NCBI RefSeq assembly: GCF_016907455.1
Contig: NZ_JAFBCB010000001.1
Location: forward strand, 3,100,001 to 3,164,000
DNA from: Brachybacterium muris
GTDB lineage: Bacteria; Actinomycetota; Actinomycetes; Actinomycetales; Dermabacteraceae
DNA: 64,000 nt
Direction of reading: 5' to 3'
The notes under the pieces were generated by a model that did not search any database, had not been told where the DNA came from, and saw only the letters and a list, made by a program, of their open reading frames with translations. This document shows, piece after piece, positions 25,661 to 35,567 of the stretch (position 1 is the first letter of the stretch; each line of letters opens with the position of its first letter). The position numbers and the translations under genes are program-made.

Positions 25661-27073
25661 TCAGGTCTGTGCGACGGCGGTGCGGAGCCGGTTCATGCCG
25701 GTTAGGACGGTTCGGGCTTCGGGGGCGTGTTCGGCGAGATGGAGGACCTTGTGCCGGCAGCGGCGCACGAGAGTCGCGGGGATCTCGAACAAGCGTGCGC
25801 GGAGCCGTTTGGGTTCCCACTTCCTCGCGTCATGGCCGGTCAGAGCTATGGTCTGCATCCAGGCGACGAGCTCGGAGGCGAGCTGGATGATCTGGCACCA
25901 GATCTGGTTCTGCGCGAAGCCCTGCAGCGGGAACTTCATCAAGCCCAGGTCCTTGGCGTTGCGGATCCGGTCTTCGCATCGTGCGCGGCGGCGGTGACGC
26001 AGCTCGAGGACGGGTAGCTGGCCGCGCGGGGTGTTGGTGGCGAACGCGGTGATGCGCATTCCTTCGTGATCGGTGATCCGTAGTTGCGCTCCGGGGTGGG
26101 GGCGTTCCTTCCGCACGATCACCCGCATCCCGGCAGGCCACCCGGACAGGTCCAGCAGTCCGGTCAGCTCCGCCACCCACGCCCCCTCGCGGATCCCGTC
26201 GGTATCGGTGTCATAGGCCGGAGTCCACGCCTGCGCCTCATCGATATGTTCCAGCAGGTCAGGAGTGTGCGCGGGGAGAGTGAACCCGACGGAGTAGGCC
26301 AGCCGCCGCCTGGTCATCCACTGGAGAAATTCCTTGGTGCCGCCGGCTCCGTCGGTGCGGATCAGAATCTTCTTCGACCCCCGCCTGCTCCGGGCCAGCA
26401 GGGCTGGTGGGAGCTGCGCGAGCGCGGCCTTGGTGACGGTGATGTGATCAGCCGCGGTGTTCGAGCCGGCGTTGCCGGGGCGGAGATGGATCGCCAGTGG
26501 TTCCCCAGTCCCTTCGCTGCCGTGGTCGAGGAACGCGCACAGCGGGTGATAGCCGAAGCCGCGTTTGAACGTCGGTGCGGCCTGCTCCTTCTCGCTGTGG
26601 ACGTTGATCAGGGTGGCGTCGAGGTCGATGACCAGCGGGCTCTTCGCACTGGCCCCCGCGGCGGGGGAGTGCTCCCCGGCCAAGGCCCAGGCCCGTTCCC
26701 GCGCGGCGCGACGGGCATTCGAGATCGCCTCGATCACGGCGGGCGCGTCCTCAGCCAGCGTGGTGAGCATGCGGGAGATCGTGGGGGCCGAGGCGACGTC
26801 ACCGAACAGGTCCGGTTCGCACCGCAGCAGATCAGCATCCGAAGCGTGCTCGCCGCCGATCGCGAGAGTGAGTGCGAGATCCAGCAGGACCTTCGAGCCG
26901 TGATGCTCTGCCAGCGGTTTCGTCCACGAATCCAGCGCCTCACGCAGCGAAGCAGCGAGGCCAGTGGCGTGAATCGTGTCGGTCAGCAGCACAGCGCCCG
27001 CATGCGCGAGGGCCGGAACCTCGGCGACGTCCACGCGCGGACGGGGGTAGAAGAACAAGGTAGGGTGGGACAC
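25661..27073 (-). CDS. IS1380-family transposase
   Basis: 470 residues, the usual family length, starting at GTG 27073. DDE-type enzyme with Asp in VIDLDATLIN, Asp in IRTDGAGG and Glu in ARCEDRIRNAKDLG, followed by FAQNQIWCQIIQLA, a typical family block. It appears complete and potentially active. GGAAGGAG ahead of the start is buried in a hairpin (27076-27147). Confidence 0.92.
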   Translation of the reverse strand: MSHPTLFFYPRPRVDVAEVPALAHAGAVLLTDTIHATGLAASLREALDSWTKPLAEHHGSKVLLDLALTLAIGGEHASDADLLRCEPDLFGDVASAPTISRMLTTLAEDAPAVIEAISNARRAARERAWALAGEHSPAAGASAKSPLVIDLDATLINVHSEKEQAAPTFKRGFGYHPLCAFLDHGSEGTGEPLAIHLRPGNAGSNTAADHITVTKAALAQLPPALLARSRRGSKKILIRTDGAGGTKEFLQWMTRRRLAYSVGFTLPAHTPDLLEHIDEAQAWTPAYDTDTDGIREGAWVAELTGLLDLSGWPAGMRVIVRKERPHPGAQLRITDHEGMRITAFATNTPRGQLPVLELRHRRRARCEDRIRNAKDLGLMKFPLQGFAQNQIWCQIIQLASELVAWMQTIALTGHDARKWEPKRLRARLFEIPATLVRRCRHKVLHLAEHAPEARTVLTGMNRLRTAVAQT

Positions 27074-27075
27074 CT

Positions 27076-27147
27076 GAAAGGTGCTCCTTCCAGCGGATGG
27101 GTACGGGTCTCAACACCTCGTATCATCCCAGGCCAGGAGCACCTTTC
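27076..27147 (-). promoter_or_regulatory. Hairpin hiding the IS1380 transposase ribosome-binding site
   Basis: Perfect 13-bp arms GAAAGGTGCTCCT (27135-27147 on the transposase strand) and AGGAGCACCTTTC (27076-27088), 46 bases apart. The second arm contains the AGGAG just before the GTG start. Transcripts coming from outside would have the RBS paired. Confidence 0.55.
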
Positions 27148-28555
27148 GCCATTCATTCCGCCGGTCGAGACCACACCCCCGTGAAATCTCGAGGTTAAGA
27201 CCTTATCGACGCAGAAGCGACTGTCAAGATCGGCACGGATCGCTACGAACGAACCCCCTCCCGCTCGACCCGACGTAACGGCACCAGAGCGAAGCGCCTG
27301 GCCACCCCGGCGGGAGACCTGGATCTGGTGACCCCGAAGCTGCATGCCGGCTCGTTCTATCCCGCGCTGCTGAATCCCCGCCGCGGGTCGACAAAGCGCT
27401 CTGGGCGGTGATCTGCACGGCCTGGATCGACGGGGTCCCCACCAGGAAAGTCGCAGACCTCGTCAAGGCGCTGGGCAACGAGTCCGGTATCAGCACGTCC
27501 CAGGCCTCCAGGATCTGCGGCGAGATCGACGAGGTCGTTGCGGAGTTCCTCCACCGGCGCCTGGACCACACCTGGTTCCCTACTGTGTTCCTGAACGCGA
27601 CCCATCTCGACATCCGCCAGGGCGGCCGCGTCGTCTCCCAGGCCGTCGCCGTCGCCACTGTTGTTGCCACGACCGGTCACCGCGAGGTGCTCGAGATGGC
27701 GATCGGTGACGCGGAGACCACCGACTTCTGGACCGAGTTCCTCCGTAGCCTGCGCGAACGCGGGCTGAAGGTCTCCACACCCGCGTCCCCCGAAGGTGCC
27801 CTGCTGGTCACCAGCGAGGCGCATTCGGGGCTAAAGCATGCGATCAAGGCCGTGCTCCCCGGAGAATCGTGGCAGCGCTGCCGGGTCCACTTCGCCCGCA
27901 ACATCACCCAGGCCCTGGGCTCGGCGCGGTCCAAGCCCGTCGATGAGCTGGTCTCCACGATCTTCGCCCAGGCCAACCAGAGACCGTGAGGGAGTCGTAT
28001 CAGCAGGTCACCGCTTCGCTCAAGGCCCCGTTCCCGAAGATCGCGGCGATGCTCAAGGACGCCGAAGCGGACCTGACCGCGTTCGCCGCGTTCCCCATTG
28101 AGCCCTGGCGGAAGATCTGGTCGAACAACCCCATCGAGCGGGTGAACCGCGAGATCAAGCGCCGAGCGGTCGCAGTCCAGATCTTCCCGAACCGGGCCTC
28201 CGCCCCCAGGCTCGTCGGGGCACCCCTCCAGGACCAGCACGAAGAATGGTTGTACGGTGAACGCCGCTACATCGGCGACATCTCCCTACGCCACCTGGCC
28301 GACATGCTCACCCCCAACACCCCCGAGGCCACCAGCCGGCTCCTCATGACCGCCTGACCCAAAAGCCACCACACAACGGGTATTGACCCGCTTCCTGCAG
28401 TTCGACATGATCTGACCAGTCTCCCTGCCCACAACCACGGGCGACAGGACGATTCCCAGAACCACCGGACCTACAAAACGGGGTCACCCCAAGGCCATGG
28501 GTGGGCCATAATGTGGAAGGAGCGGTCCCCGCAGGGGCCTCAGGGGAAGGGCGAG

Positions 28556-30247
28556 ATGACCGGGTACCTAATTGCTGTTGGCCGACGCGAACGCGTCACC
28601 GGGGTCGGCTCTTTCGTCCAGCGCGACGAGAGCACGTTCGTAGACGTCGACGAACGCACGTCGATGCTCTACGTCTCACGCACGGGGCACTTGAACGAGG
28701 AACGCCTTTTCCAGGGCTATGCGATGGACCATGAAGCGGGCCGAATGGTCTTCGCAGGCGCACCCAGCGGCGCACTCCCGGACCCCGCGACCCCGCTGGA
28801 AGGCACCTACTTCACCGCCGTGCTCGACGGCCCCACCATCCGCTTCGGACGGGACCTCTACGGCTTCGTGCCGATGGTCTGGTCCTCAGCGGAAGGCCTC
28901 GTCCTCGTCTCCGACTCGTACACCAGCATCATCGCGCTCAGGAAACAGCTCGGCCTACCCGCCACCCCCAGTGAAGCCACCATCGAGGGCCGCTTCTGGA
29001 CGAACGCTATGGGCTCCCAGCAGCTCGGCATCGAAACCTACTGCTCCGAGGTCAACTACGCTCCTGCCGGGACGCAGCTGCGATACGAGACGACCGACGG
29101 CACGGTGCATCTTGACCCCTTCGACGCACCCGCGTACTTCGAGGGAACCGTCGAGAGTCACGCGCAAGCCGTCACCGAAGCCGCAACCCGCATGGTCCGC
29201 TCCATCAAGACCTACGCCGCGACCGGCGGGATCGTCTCGCTCAGCCTGTCCGGCGGTACCGACTCCCGGGTCTGCCTCGCCGCTGCCCTCGCAGCCGACA
29301 TCGGCGACTCGCTCCACATCGGATGCATGCCGAACAACAAGCTCGACCTCGAGATCGCAGAGAGCCTGTCCCAACGCTTCGGCTTCCCGCTGAACGAGCC
29401 CAGCGACCTCGTCCGCGGTGAGGAAGTACGCAACCACGTCTCGGCCGGATGGGCCGCGCTCTCGATGGGCATCTACGACGTGCTCTACATGCCCCGCAAC
29501 CGCCGATACCGGCCCGTCCCGTTCTTTAACATCGGCGGCCACGGAGCAGAAGCCGCGAAGGGCAACTACGGTTGGCGGTCGATCCAATCCGTCGGCATGC
29601 CAGCCCCCGCGCTTGTTCAGGCAGAACGAGGTCTCGAAGCTCTCGGCGTCGCACCCGACGACCGCTGGGGCGCCGAATGGCACTACTTTGGGTTCAGGAA
29701 CGCGATCCACGGCGGCCGCGCGATCCTCTCAAACCAGTACGTTGCGCGGCCGGCAGCTCAGATCCCGCTCATCGGCTTGAGCCGGTCCGAGCACAACGAG
29801 TTCCCCGCCCCCGCCAGGGGTCAGCCGAGCGTCATCCTCGACTCGATGATCAAGATGTCCCCCGACCTCGCAATCCATCGCTTCGACGACGCACGGAAGA
29901 ACAACTCGTTCGCGTTCATAACGGAGCGCACCAACGCTCTCGAAGGCACCCTCGACAGTGCGTCATTGGCCCCGTACGAGATCGTCGGGGATCCCATGGC
30001 TGACCCCCCTCCGCTCGAGACACACCTCGAGCTCGCACGGTCGGAAGGATTCACAGGGGGGATGATGTTGAAGAACGAGGTGCCGCGCATAGCAGCACCC
30101 GTGGCCGAGTTCGGTCACCTCGCGCCGCCGGAAGTGCAAGAGCTACTCGCAGCGCTCGTCGATGGAACCTTCCCCCTGGACTCCGCTGAGACCAGGGAGA
30201 AGACCCTGATCGGCAAGATGCTGGCACTCACGCCTCTGGTGTCATAG
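28556..30247 (+). CDS. Asparagine synthase-like amidotransferase without N-terminal Cys
   Basis: 563 residues; GGGAAGG five bases before ATG 28556. The C-terminal half is an ATP-pyrophosphatase domain of the asparagine synthase class: P-loop VSLSLSGGTDSRVCL near residue 225, LDLEIAESLSQRFGF after it, and FFNIGGHGAEAAKGNYG. Such domains adenylate a carboxylate and replace AMP with nitrogen. The N-terminal half matches the glutaminase fold but begins MTGYLIAVG instead of MC, so it lacks the nucleophile and would need free ammonia or a partner. CATAAT at 28507-28512 could be a -10 box. It is the only intact non-transposase gene inside the IS pile-up. Uronic acid amidation in polysaccharide synthesis is one possibility. 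Confidence 0.75.
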   Translation: MTGYLIAVGRRERVTGVGSFVQRDESTFVDVDERTSMLYVSRTGHLNEERLFQGYAMDHEAGRMVFAGAPSGALPDPATPLEGTYFTAVLDGPTIRFGRDLYGFVPMVWSSAEGLVLVSDSYTSIIALRKQLGLPATPSEATIEGRFWTNAMGSQQLGIETYCSEVNYAPAGTQLRYETTDGTVHLDPFDAPAYFEGTVESHAQAVTEAATRMVRSIKTYAATGGIVSLSLSGGTDSRVCLAAALAADIGDSLHIGCMPNNKLDLEIAESLSQRFGFPLNEPSDLVRGEEVRNHVSAGWAALSMGIYDVLYMPRNRRYRPVPFFNIGGHGAEAAKGNYGWRSIQSVGMPAPALVQAERGLEALGVAPDDRWGAEWHYFGFRNAIHGGRAILSNQYVARPAAQIPLIGLSRSEHNEFPAPARGQPSVILDSMIKMSPDLAIHRFDDARKNNSFAFITERTNALEGTLDSASLAPYEIVGDPMADPPPLETHLELARSEGFTGGMMLKNEVPRIAAPVAEFGHLAPPEVQELLAALVDGTFPLDSAETREKTLIGKMLALTPLVS

Positions 30248-30264
30248 GGCCGGGAACACGACGA

Positions 30265-30310
30265 AGCGCCCCCACCCACCCGGCCACGCAGCCAGGTAGG
30301 TGGGGGCGCT
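30265..30310 (+). terminator. Strong terminator hairpin after the asparagine synthase-like gene
   Basis: AGCGCCCCCACCCACC (30265-30280) pairs at 15 of 16 positions with GGTAGGTGGGGGCGCT (30295-30310). It starts 17 bases after the TAG stop of the gene. Confidence 0.7.
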
Positions 30311-30517
30311 GTGCTGCTCAAGGCTGGTCGTGGACGTGCCCGGCCTCGCACTCGTCACGGTCAACCGGGCCGGGGTAGAGAGCAGGGCAGAGGCGATACT
30401 GGAACACCGCCCGGCCCGTGTACCGCTCGTCAGGCGTCGCCATGGGGCCGCTGCGCGTTCTCGGCGAGGGAGCGGGCCTCGGCACACACGCCGAGGCTTA
30501 GCCCGATCGCCTCGAGG

Positions 30518-30536
30518 CCGGGCTGAATCAGCCCGG
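30518..30536. repeat. 19-bp palindrome
   Basis: CCGGGCTGAATCAGCCCGG is perfectly symmetrical around its central A. It lies 12 bases from the end of the IS3 transposase scrap and may belong to the old IS3 end or be a second terminator. The stretch 30311-30547 otherwise shows no gene. Confidence 0.4.
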
Positions 30537-30547
30537 GTTCTCTGCCG

Positions 30548-30633
30548 CTACTTTGTGGGAGCGGGCTCTCGGGAGAGGGCCTCGTAGTTATGCGTCTCGG
30601 GCTCTACCGGGGTGAGCATCCCGAGAGAGCCGT
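30548..30633 (-). pseudogene. IS3-family transposase, C-terminal scrap
   Basis: Reads GSLGMLTPVEPETHNYEALSR and ends at TAG 30548. This is the usual end of an IS3-family OrfB. The matching upstream part is at 36769-37006. Confidence 0.75.
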
Positions 30634-30918
30634 TGATGACGCTCGCTGAAATTCCCCTGTGCCCACCGAAATTTCTCAGTCCGGGTCGCTCCGTCGCATG
30701 AGGCGGGCCTCCCTGGATGCTGGTGGTCTCTGACCACTCACCAGCCTTCCAGGGAGGCCCTACGCTCAAGCTCTCAGAGAGGAGCAGCGTGAAGCTCGCC
30801 GACGCTGAATATTCGCCTCGCTGGGGTCCGCTGATCGAGGGTTCGGGTGCCACGTCGCTGCCGTAGCGGTGGCGTCGTTCGGGACCACCAGTGGTGTCGT
30901 TGGGGCCGCTCTGTCTAC

Positions 30919-30959
30919 GCTCCTTCCGCCGTGTGTATAGGGCACGCGGCGGAAGGAGC
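30919..30959 (+). promoter_or_regulatory. Hairpin hiding the istA ribosome-binding site, copy 2
   Basis: GCTCCTTCCGCCG (30919-30931) pairs perfectly with CGGCGGAAGGAGC (30947-30959). The second arm includes GGAAGGAG just ahead of istA ATG 30968. Confidence 0.6.
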
Positions 30960-30967
30960 AATCTGGA

Positions 30968-32530
30968 ATGGTACGGAAGATCAGGGCGAAGCTGGTGCTC
31001 CAGCTGCGCGCAGAAGGTCTGTCGGGGCGAGCGATTTCGTCCTCGCAGGGCATGTCCCGCAAGTCCGTGAGGGCGGTGTTCGAGGCCGCTGACGCTGCAG
31101 GGATCGGGTGGGGCGATATCGCGGACGTCGCCGATGAGCAGGTGTATGCCCGGTTGTTCCCGGGCCGGGGCGAGCACGAGAGCGTGTTCGCACAGCCGGA
31201 CTGGGAACAGGTCCATCGAGAGATGGCCAGGGTCGGCGTGACGCTGAAGCTGTTGCACGGCGAGTACTTCGACGCGACCACGGCGGCTGGGGATCCGGCG
31301 ATGGGGTATGACCGGTTTTGCCGCACCTACCAGCACCACGTCATGGTCACCGGTGCCGCTTCGAGAGTCGGTCACAAGGCCGGCCAGAGCGTGGAGGTCG
31401 ACTGGTCCGGCCCCACGATGGAGCTGGCCGATCCGGTCACCGGCGAGGTCTCGAAGGTGTTCTTGTTCGTTGCCTGCCTGCCTTTTTCTCGTTACGCGTT
31501 CTGCTTCCCGGCGCTGGATATGCGCCAGGAGTCCTGGCTGCGAGCGCACGTAGCGATGTTCGAGGCGCTGGGCGGGACGGTCCCGAGGATCGTTCCGGAC
31601 AACCTCAAGACCGGTGTGGTGAAGCACCCCCGCGAGGGCGAGATCGTCCTGAACGATGCGTATCGCGAGATGGCAGCGCATTACTCGGCGGCGGTGCTCC
31701 CGGGGAGGGTGCGGAAACCGAAAGACAAGGCGAGCGTGGAGAACACCGTCGCGCACGTCGCGACCTGGGTCATCGCCGGGCTGCGGGATCAGCGATTCAC
31801 GTCCCTGCCCGAACTTGCAGCCGCCATCGGGCAGCGGATGGAGGCCTATAACGCGGAGCCGTTCCAGAAGCGGCCCGGATCCCGCGCCAGCGTGTTCGAC
31901 GCGGAGGAGCGGCCGCTGCTGACGCCGCTGCCGGCGGTGCCCTACGAGATCTCGACATGGCACTACGGACGACGAGTGGGCAGGAACGGGCACGTCACGT
32001 TCGCGCGGAACTTCTACTCCGCGCCGTTCGCGCACATCGGCGCGAAGGTCGATCTGCGCATCACGGCCCGGACGCTGGAGATCTATCAGGGCAGCCAGCG
32101 ACTGACCAGTCACCTGCTGCTCCCGGAGACCGCGAGCAATGAGTACCGCACCAACGACGCGGACCTACCTGCGGGCGAGCGTTTCCAGGCCTGGGACGCG
32201 CAGAGGGTGCGGGCGTGGGCAGATCGGGTCGGGCCGGCCACGGTGATCGTGATCCAGCGGATCTTCGAGTCCGTGCCGATCGTGGAACAGGGCCTGGATC
32301 CCGCGTTGGCGGTGCTACGGCTCTCTCGCCGCTTCTCCGTAGATCGGGTCGAGGCGGCCTGCGCACTCGCGCTGACGGGACGGGTCCGTTCACCGCGCTA
32401 TGCGCATCTGCACCCGATCTTGGCCACCGGGCAGGACAAGGTCGCCGCCCTGCGTCCACCCCGCGAGGAACCCGCGGAAGACGGCGGATACGTCCGTGGC
32501 GCCGACTACTACGCCGGAGGTGTCCGGTGA
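30968..32530 (+). CDS. istA: IS21 transposase IstA, copy 2
   Basis: 520 residues, identical to copies 1 and 3, with DDE blocks EVDWSG, PDNLK and ASVENT. Intact. Its coupled istB is broken by copy 3, so transposition would depend on IstB from another copy. Confidence 0.93.
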   Translation: MVRKIRAKLVLQLRAEGLSGRAISSSQGMSRKSVRAVFEAADAAGIGWGDIADVADEQVYARLFPGRGEHESVFAQPDWEQVHREMARVGVTLKLLHGEYFDATTAAGDPAMGYDRFCRTYQHHVMVTGAASRVGHKAGQSVEVDWSGPTMELADPVTGEVSKVFLFVACLPFSRYAFCFPALDMRQESWLRAHVAMFEALGGTVPRIVPDNLKTGVVKHPREGEIVLNDAYREMAAHYSAAVLPGRVRKPKDKASVENTVAHVATWVIAGLRDQRFTSLPELAAAIGQRMEAYNAEPFQKRPGSRASVFDAEERPLLTPLPAVPYEISTWHYGRRVGRNGHVTFARNFYSAPFAHIGAKVDLRITARTLEIYQGSQRLTSHLLLPETASNEYRTNDADLPAGERFQAWDAQRVRAWADRVGPATVIVIQRIFESVPIVEQGLDPALAVLRLSRRFSVDRVEAACALALTGRVRSPRYAHLHPILATGQDKVAALRPPREEPAEDGGYVRGADYYAGGVR

Positions 32531-33102
32531 GCGTGATCGATAACGACACGAAGCGGAAGCTGCGCGAGATGGGCGCGACCGCGCTGCTGGACGCGATCGA
32601 TGCCCAGGATGAGGCTCACGTGCTGGGGATGTCGTTCCAGGAACGGCTCCAGCTGATCGTGGACGAGGCGCATTCCATCTTCAATCATGGAAAGGTCGAG
32701 GGTCTGATCCGCCGGGCGGGGCTGCGTTATCCCGGAGCGGACCTGCGGCGGCTGGATCTGGTCGAGGAACGGGGACTGAACCGGAACGTGATCGCGCAAC
32801 TGGCAACCTGCTCCTTCATCCAGCGGCAACAGAACGTGGTCTTCCAGGGCTTCACCGGCTCAGGGAAGTCCTACCTCGGCTGCGCGCTGGCGAAGCAGGC
32901 CTGCCAGCACCGGCTCCGAGCCCACTACATCCGAATGCCCGACCTCGAAGAGGCCTGGGCCCTGGCAAAGGACAAGCCGCAGGGCCAGACGAAGTTCCTG
33001 CGGAAGTACTCCACGTTCTCGCTGCTGGTGATCGACGAGTGGCTGCTGGACCATCCTGACGAGGGAATGCGTTCGATGCTGCTGGAACTGCTCGAGCGCT
33101 GA
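32527..33102 (+). pseudogene. istB: istB 5' part, copy 2, cut by copy 3
   Basis: Begins at GTG 32527 (GTGA overlap with istA) and keeps Walker A GFTGSGKSY and Walker B LLVIDEW. It stops at a TGA supplied by the end of the inserted IS (33100-33102). The last 57 codons lie at 35681-35859. Confidence 0.9.
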
Positions 33103-33212
33103 ATATTCGCCTCGCTGGGGTCCGCTGATCGAGGGTTCGGGTGCCACGTCGCTGCCGTAGCGGTGGCGTCGTTCGGGACCACCAGTGGTGTCGTTGGGGC
33201 CGCTCTGTCTAC

Positions 33213-33253
33213 GCTCCTTCCGCCGTGTGTATAGGGCACGCGGCGGAAGGAGC
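33213..33253 (+). promoter_or_regulatory. Hairpin hiding the istA ribosome-binding site, copy 3
   Basis: Same 13-bp perfect arms as in copies 1 and 2, the second arm covering the RBS of istA at 33262. Confidence 0.6.
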
Positions 33254-33261
33254 AATCTGGA

Positions 33262-34824
33262 ATGGTACGGAAGATCAGGGCGAAGCTGGTGCTCCAGCTG
33301 CGCGCAGAAGGTCTGTCGGGGCGAGCGATTTCGTCCTCGCAGGGCATGTCCCGCAAGTCCGTGAGGGCGGTGTTCGAGGCCGCTGACGCTGCAGGGATCG
33401 GGTGGGGCGATATCGCGGACGTCGCCGATGAGCAGGTGTATGCCCGGTTGTTCCCGGGCCGGGGCGAGCACGAGAGCGTGTTCGCACAGCCGGACTGGGA
33501 ACAGGTCCATCGAGAGATGGCCAGGGTCGGCGTGACGCTGAAGCTGTTGCACGGCGAGTACTTCGACGCGACCACGGCGGCTGGGGATCCGGCGATGGGG
33601 TATGACCGGTTTTGCCGCACCTACCAGCACCACGTCATGGTCACCGGTGCCGCTTCGAGAGTCGGTCACAAGGCCGGCCAGAGCGTGGAGGTCGACTGGT
33701 CCGGCCCCACGATGGAGCTGGCCGATCCGGTCACCGGCGAGGTCTCGAAGGTGTTCTTGTTCGTTGCCTGCCTGCCTTTTTCTCGTTACGCGTTCTGCTT
33801 CCCGGCGCTGGATATGCGCCAGGAGTCCTGGCTGCGAGCGCACGTAGCGATGTTCGAGGCGCTGGGCGGGACGGTCCCGAGGATCGTTCCGGACAACCTC
33901 AAGACCGGTGTGGTGAAGCACCCCCGCGAGGGCGAGATCGTCCTGAACGATGCGTATCGCGAGATGGCAGCGCATTACTCGGCGGCGGTGCTCCCGGGGA
34001 GGGTGCGGAAACCGAAAGACAAGGCGAGCGTGGAGAACACCGTCGCGCACGTCGCGACCTGGGTCATCGCCGGGCTGCGGGATCAGCGATTCACGTCCCT
34101 GCCCGAACTTGCAGCCGCCATCGGGCAGCGGATGGAGGCCTATAACGCGGAGCCGTTCCAGAAGCGGCCCGGATCCCGCGCCAGCGTGTTCGACGCGGAG
34201 GAGCGGCCGCTGCTGACGCCGCTGCCGGCGGTGCCCTACGAGATCTCGACATGGCACTACGGACGACGAGTGGGCAGGAACGGGCACGTCACGTTCGCGC
34301 GGAACTTCTACTCCGCGCCGTTCGCGCACATCGGCGCGAAGGTCGATCTGCGCATCACGGCCCGGACGCTGGAGATCTATCAGGGCAGCCAGCGACTGAC
34401 CAGTCACCTGCTGCTCCCGGAGACCGCGAGCAATGAGTACCGCACCAACGACGCGGACCTACCTGCGGGCGAGCGTTTCCAGGCCTGGGACGCGCAGAGG
34501 GTGCGGGCGTGGGCAGATCGGGTCGGGCCGGCCACGGTGATCGTGATCCAGCGGATCTTCGAGTCCGTGCCGATCGTGGAACAGGGCCTGGATCCCGCGT
34601 TGGCGGTGCTACGGCTCTCTCGCCGCTTCTCCGTAGATCGGGTCGAGGCGGCCTGCGCACTCGCGCTGACGGGACGGGTCCGTTCACCGCGCTATGCGCA
34701 TCTGCACCCGATCTTGGCCACCGGGCAGGACAAGGTCGCCGCCCTGCGTCCACCCCGCGAGGAACCCGCGGAAGACGGCGGATACGTCCGTGGCGCCGAC
34801 TACTACGCCGGAGGTGTCCGGTGA
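33262..34824 (+). CDS. istA: IS21 transposase IstA, copy 3
   Basis: 520 residues, identical to the other two copies, with a complete DDE core (EVDWSG, PDNLK, ASVENT). Its stop overlaps the istB start. With copy 1 this is a fully intact istA-istB pair. Confidence 0.93.
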   Translation: MVRKIRAKLVLQLRAEGLSGRAISSSQGMSRKSVRAVFEAADAAGIGWGDIADVADEQVYARLFPGRGEHESVFAQPDWEQVHREMARVGVTLKLLHGEYFDATTAAGDPAMGYDRFCRTYQHHVMVTGAASRVGHKAGQSVEVDWSGPTMELADPVTGEVSKVFLFVACLPFSRYAFCFPALDMRQESWLRAHVAMFEALGGTVPRIVPDNLKTGVVKHPREGEIVLNDAYREMAAHYSAAVLPGRVRKPKDKASVENTVAHVATWVIAGLRDQRFTSLPELAAAIGQRMEAYNAEPFQKRPGSRASVFDAEERPLLTPLPAVPYEISTWHYGRRVGRNGHVTFARNFYSAPFAHIGAKVDLRITARTLEIYQGSQRLTSHLLLPETASNEYRTNDADLPAGERFQAWDAQRVRAWADRVGPATVIVIQRIFESVPIVEQGLDPALAVLRLSRRFSVDRVEAACALALTGRVRSPRYAHLHPILATGQDKVAALRPPREEPAEDGGYVRGADYYAGGVR

Positions 34825-35567
34825 GCGTGATCGATAACGACACGAAGCGGAAGCTGCGCGAGATGGGCGCGACCGCGCTGCTGGACGCGATCGATGCCCA
34901 GGATGAGGCTCACGTGCTGGGGATGTCGTTCCAGGAACGGCTCCAGCTGATCGTGGACGAGGCGCATTCCATCTTCAATCATGGAAAGGTCGAGGGTCTG
35001 ATCCGCCGGGCGGGGCTGCGTTATCCCGGAGCGGACCTGCGGCGGCTGGATCTGGTCGAGGAACGGGGACTGAACCGGAACGTGATCGCGCAACTGGCAA
35101 CCTGCTCCTTCATCCAGCGGCAACAGAACGTGGTCTTCCAGGGCTTCACCGGCTCAGGGAAGTCCTACCTCGGCTGCGCGCTGGCGAAGCAGGCCTGCCA
35201 GCACCGGCTCCGAGCCCACTACATCCGAATGCCCGACCTCGAAGAGGCCTGGGCCCTGGCAAAGGACAAGCCGCAGGGCCAGACGAAGTTCCTGCGGAAG
35301 TACTCCACGTTCTCGCTGCTGGTGATCGACGAGTGGCTGCTGGACCATCCTGACGAGGGAATGCGTTCGATGCTGCTGGAACTGCTCGAGCGCCGCTATG
35401 ACACCGGCTCGACCGTGTTCTGCACCCAGTACCCGAAGAAGGACTGGCACGCCCGGCTCGGTGGAGCAGTCCACGCCGATGCGATCATGGACCGCATCGT
35501 GCACAACACAATCTGGATCGACACCGGCGACAGGAACATGCGAGAACACACCGCACTGCCCCAGTGA
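34821..35567 (+). CDS. istB: IS21 helper ATPase IstB, copy 3
   Basis: 248 residues, GTG start in a GTGA overlap with istA, Walker A GFTGSGKSY, Walker B LLVIDEW, C-terminus DRNMREHTALPQ. Intact. Confidence 0.92.
   Translation: MSVIDNDTKRKLREMGATALLDAIDAQDEAHVLGMSFQERLQLIVDEAHSIFNHGKVEGLIRRAGLRYPGADLRRLDLVEERGLNRNVIAQLATCSFIQRQQNVVFQGFTGSGKSYLGCALAKQACQHRLRAHYIRMPDLEEAWALAKDKPQGQTKFLRKYSTFSLLVIDEWLLDHPDEGMRSMLLELLERRYDTGSTVFCTQYPKKDWHARLGGAVHADAIMDRIVHNTIWIDTGDRNMREHTALPQ

Larger units (their letters stand above)
25488..27194 (-). mobile_element. IS1380-family insertion sequence (1707 bp)
   Basis: The ends are CCTCGATGTTTCA at 25488 and, inverted, CCTCGAGATTTCA at 27194, flanked by TTAA on both sides (25484-25487 and 27195-27198), a target duplication typical of the family. 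It contains one intact transposase gene on the minus strand and lies inside the IS256 transposase gene. Confidence 0.9.
25380..28357 (+). pseudogene. IS256-family transposase, multiply broken
   Basis: The 5' part is 25380-25483 (start ATG, TALSALVSELL-like region, HEELFRRLLQAG). The rest resumes after the IS1380 at about 27199 (DLIDAEATVKIGTDRYERTP) and ends at TGA 28357. Lesions: the IS1380 insertion at a TTAA that itself makes an in-frame TAA; a one-base loss near 27373 (LLNPRR where LLESPPRVDKAL is expected); and a one-base loss near 27980 (ANQRP then stop, where ANQETVRES is expected). The block LNATHLD stands where family members have LDAT, so the first catalytic Asp is also lost. The later Glu region (IWSNNPIERVNREIKRR) is still recognisable. 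Confidence 0.82.
25266..28385 (+). mobile_element. Decayed IS256-family element, interrupted by IS1380
   Basis: The borders are approximate. Partly matching inverted ends are seen: GTGTCCCTTAGCGTGGTG near 25272 and, on the other strand, ATACCCGTTGTGTGGTGG near 28369-28386. Inside is one transposase gene, split by the 1707-bp IS1380 and damaged further. The element cannot move by itself. Confidence 0.7.

Noticed and set aside
26084-27184. 366-codon frame opposite the IS1380 transposase
   Set aside because: Shadow frame; the opposite strand has complete DDE motifs.
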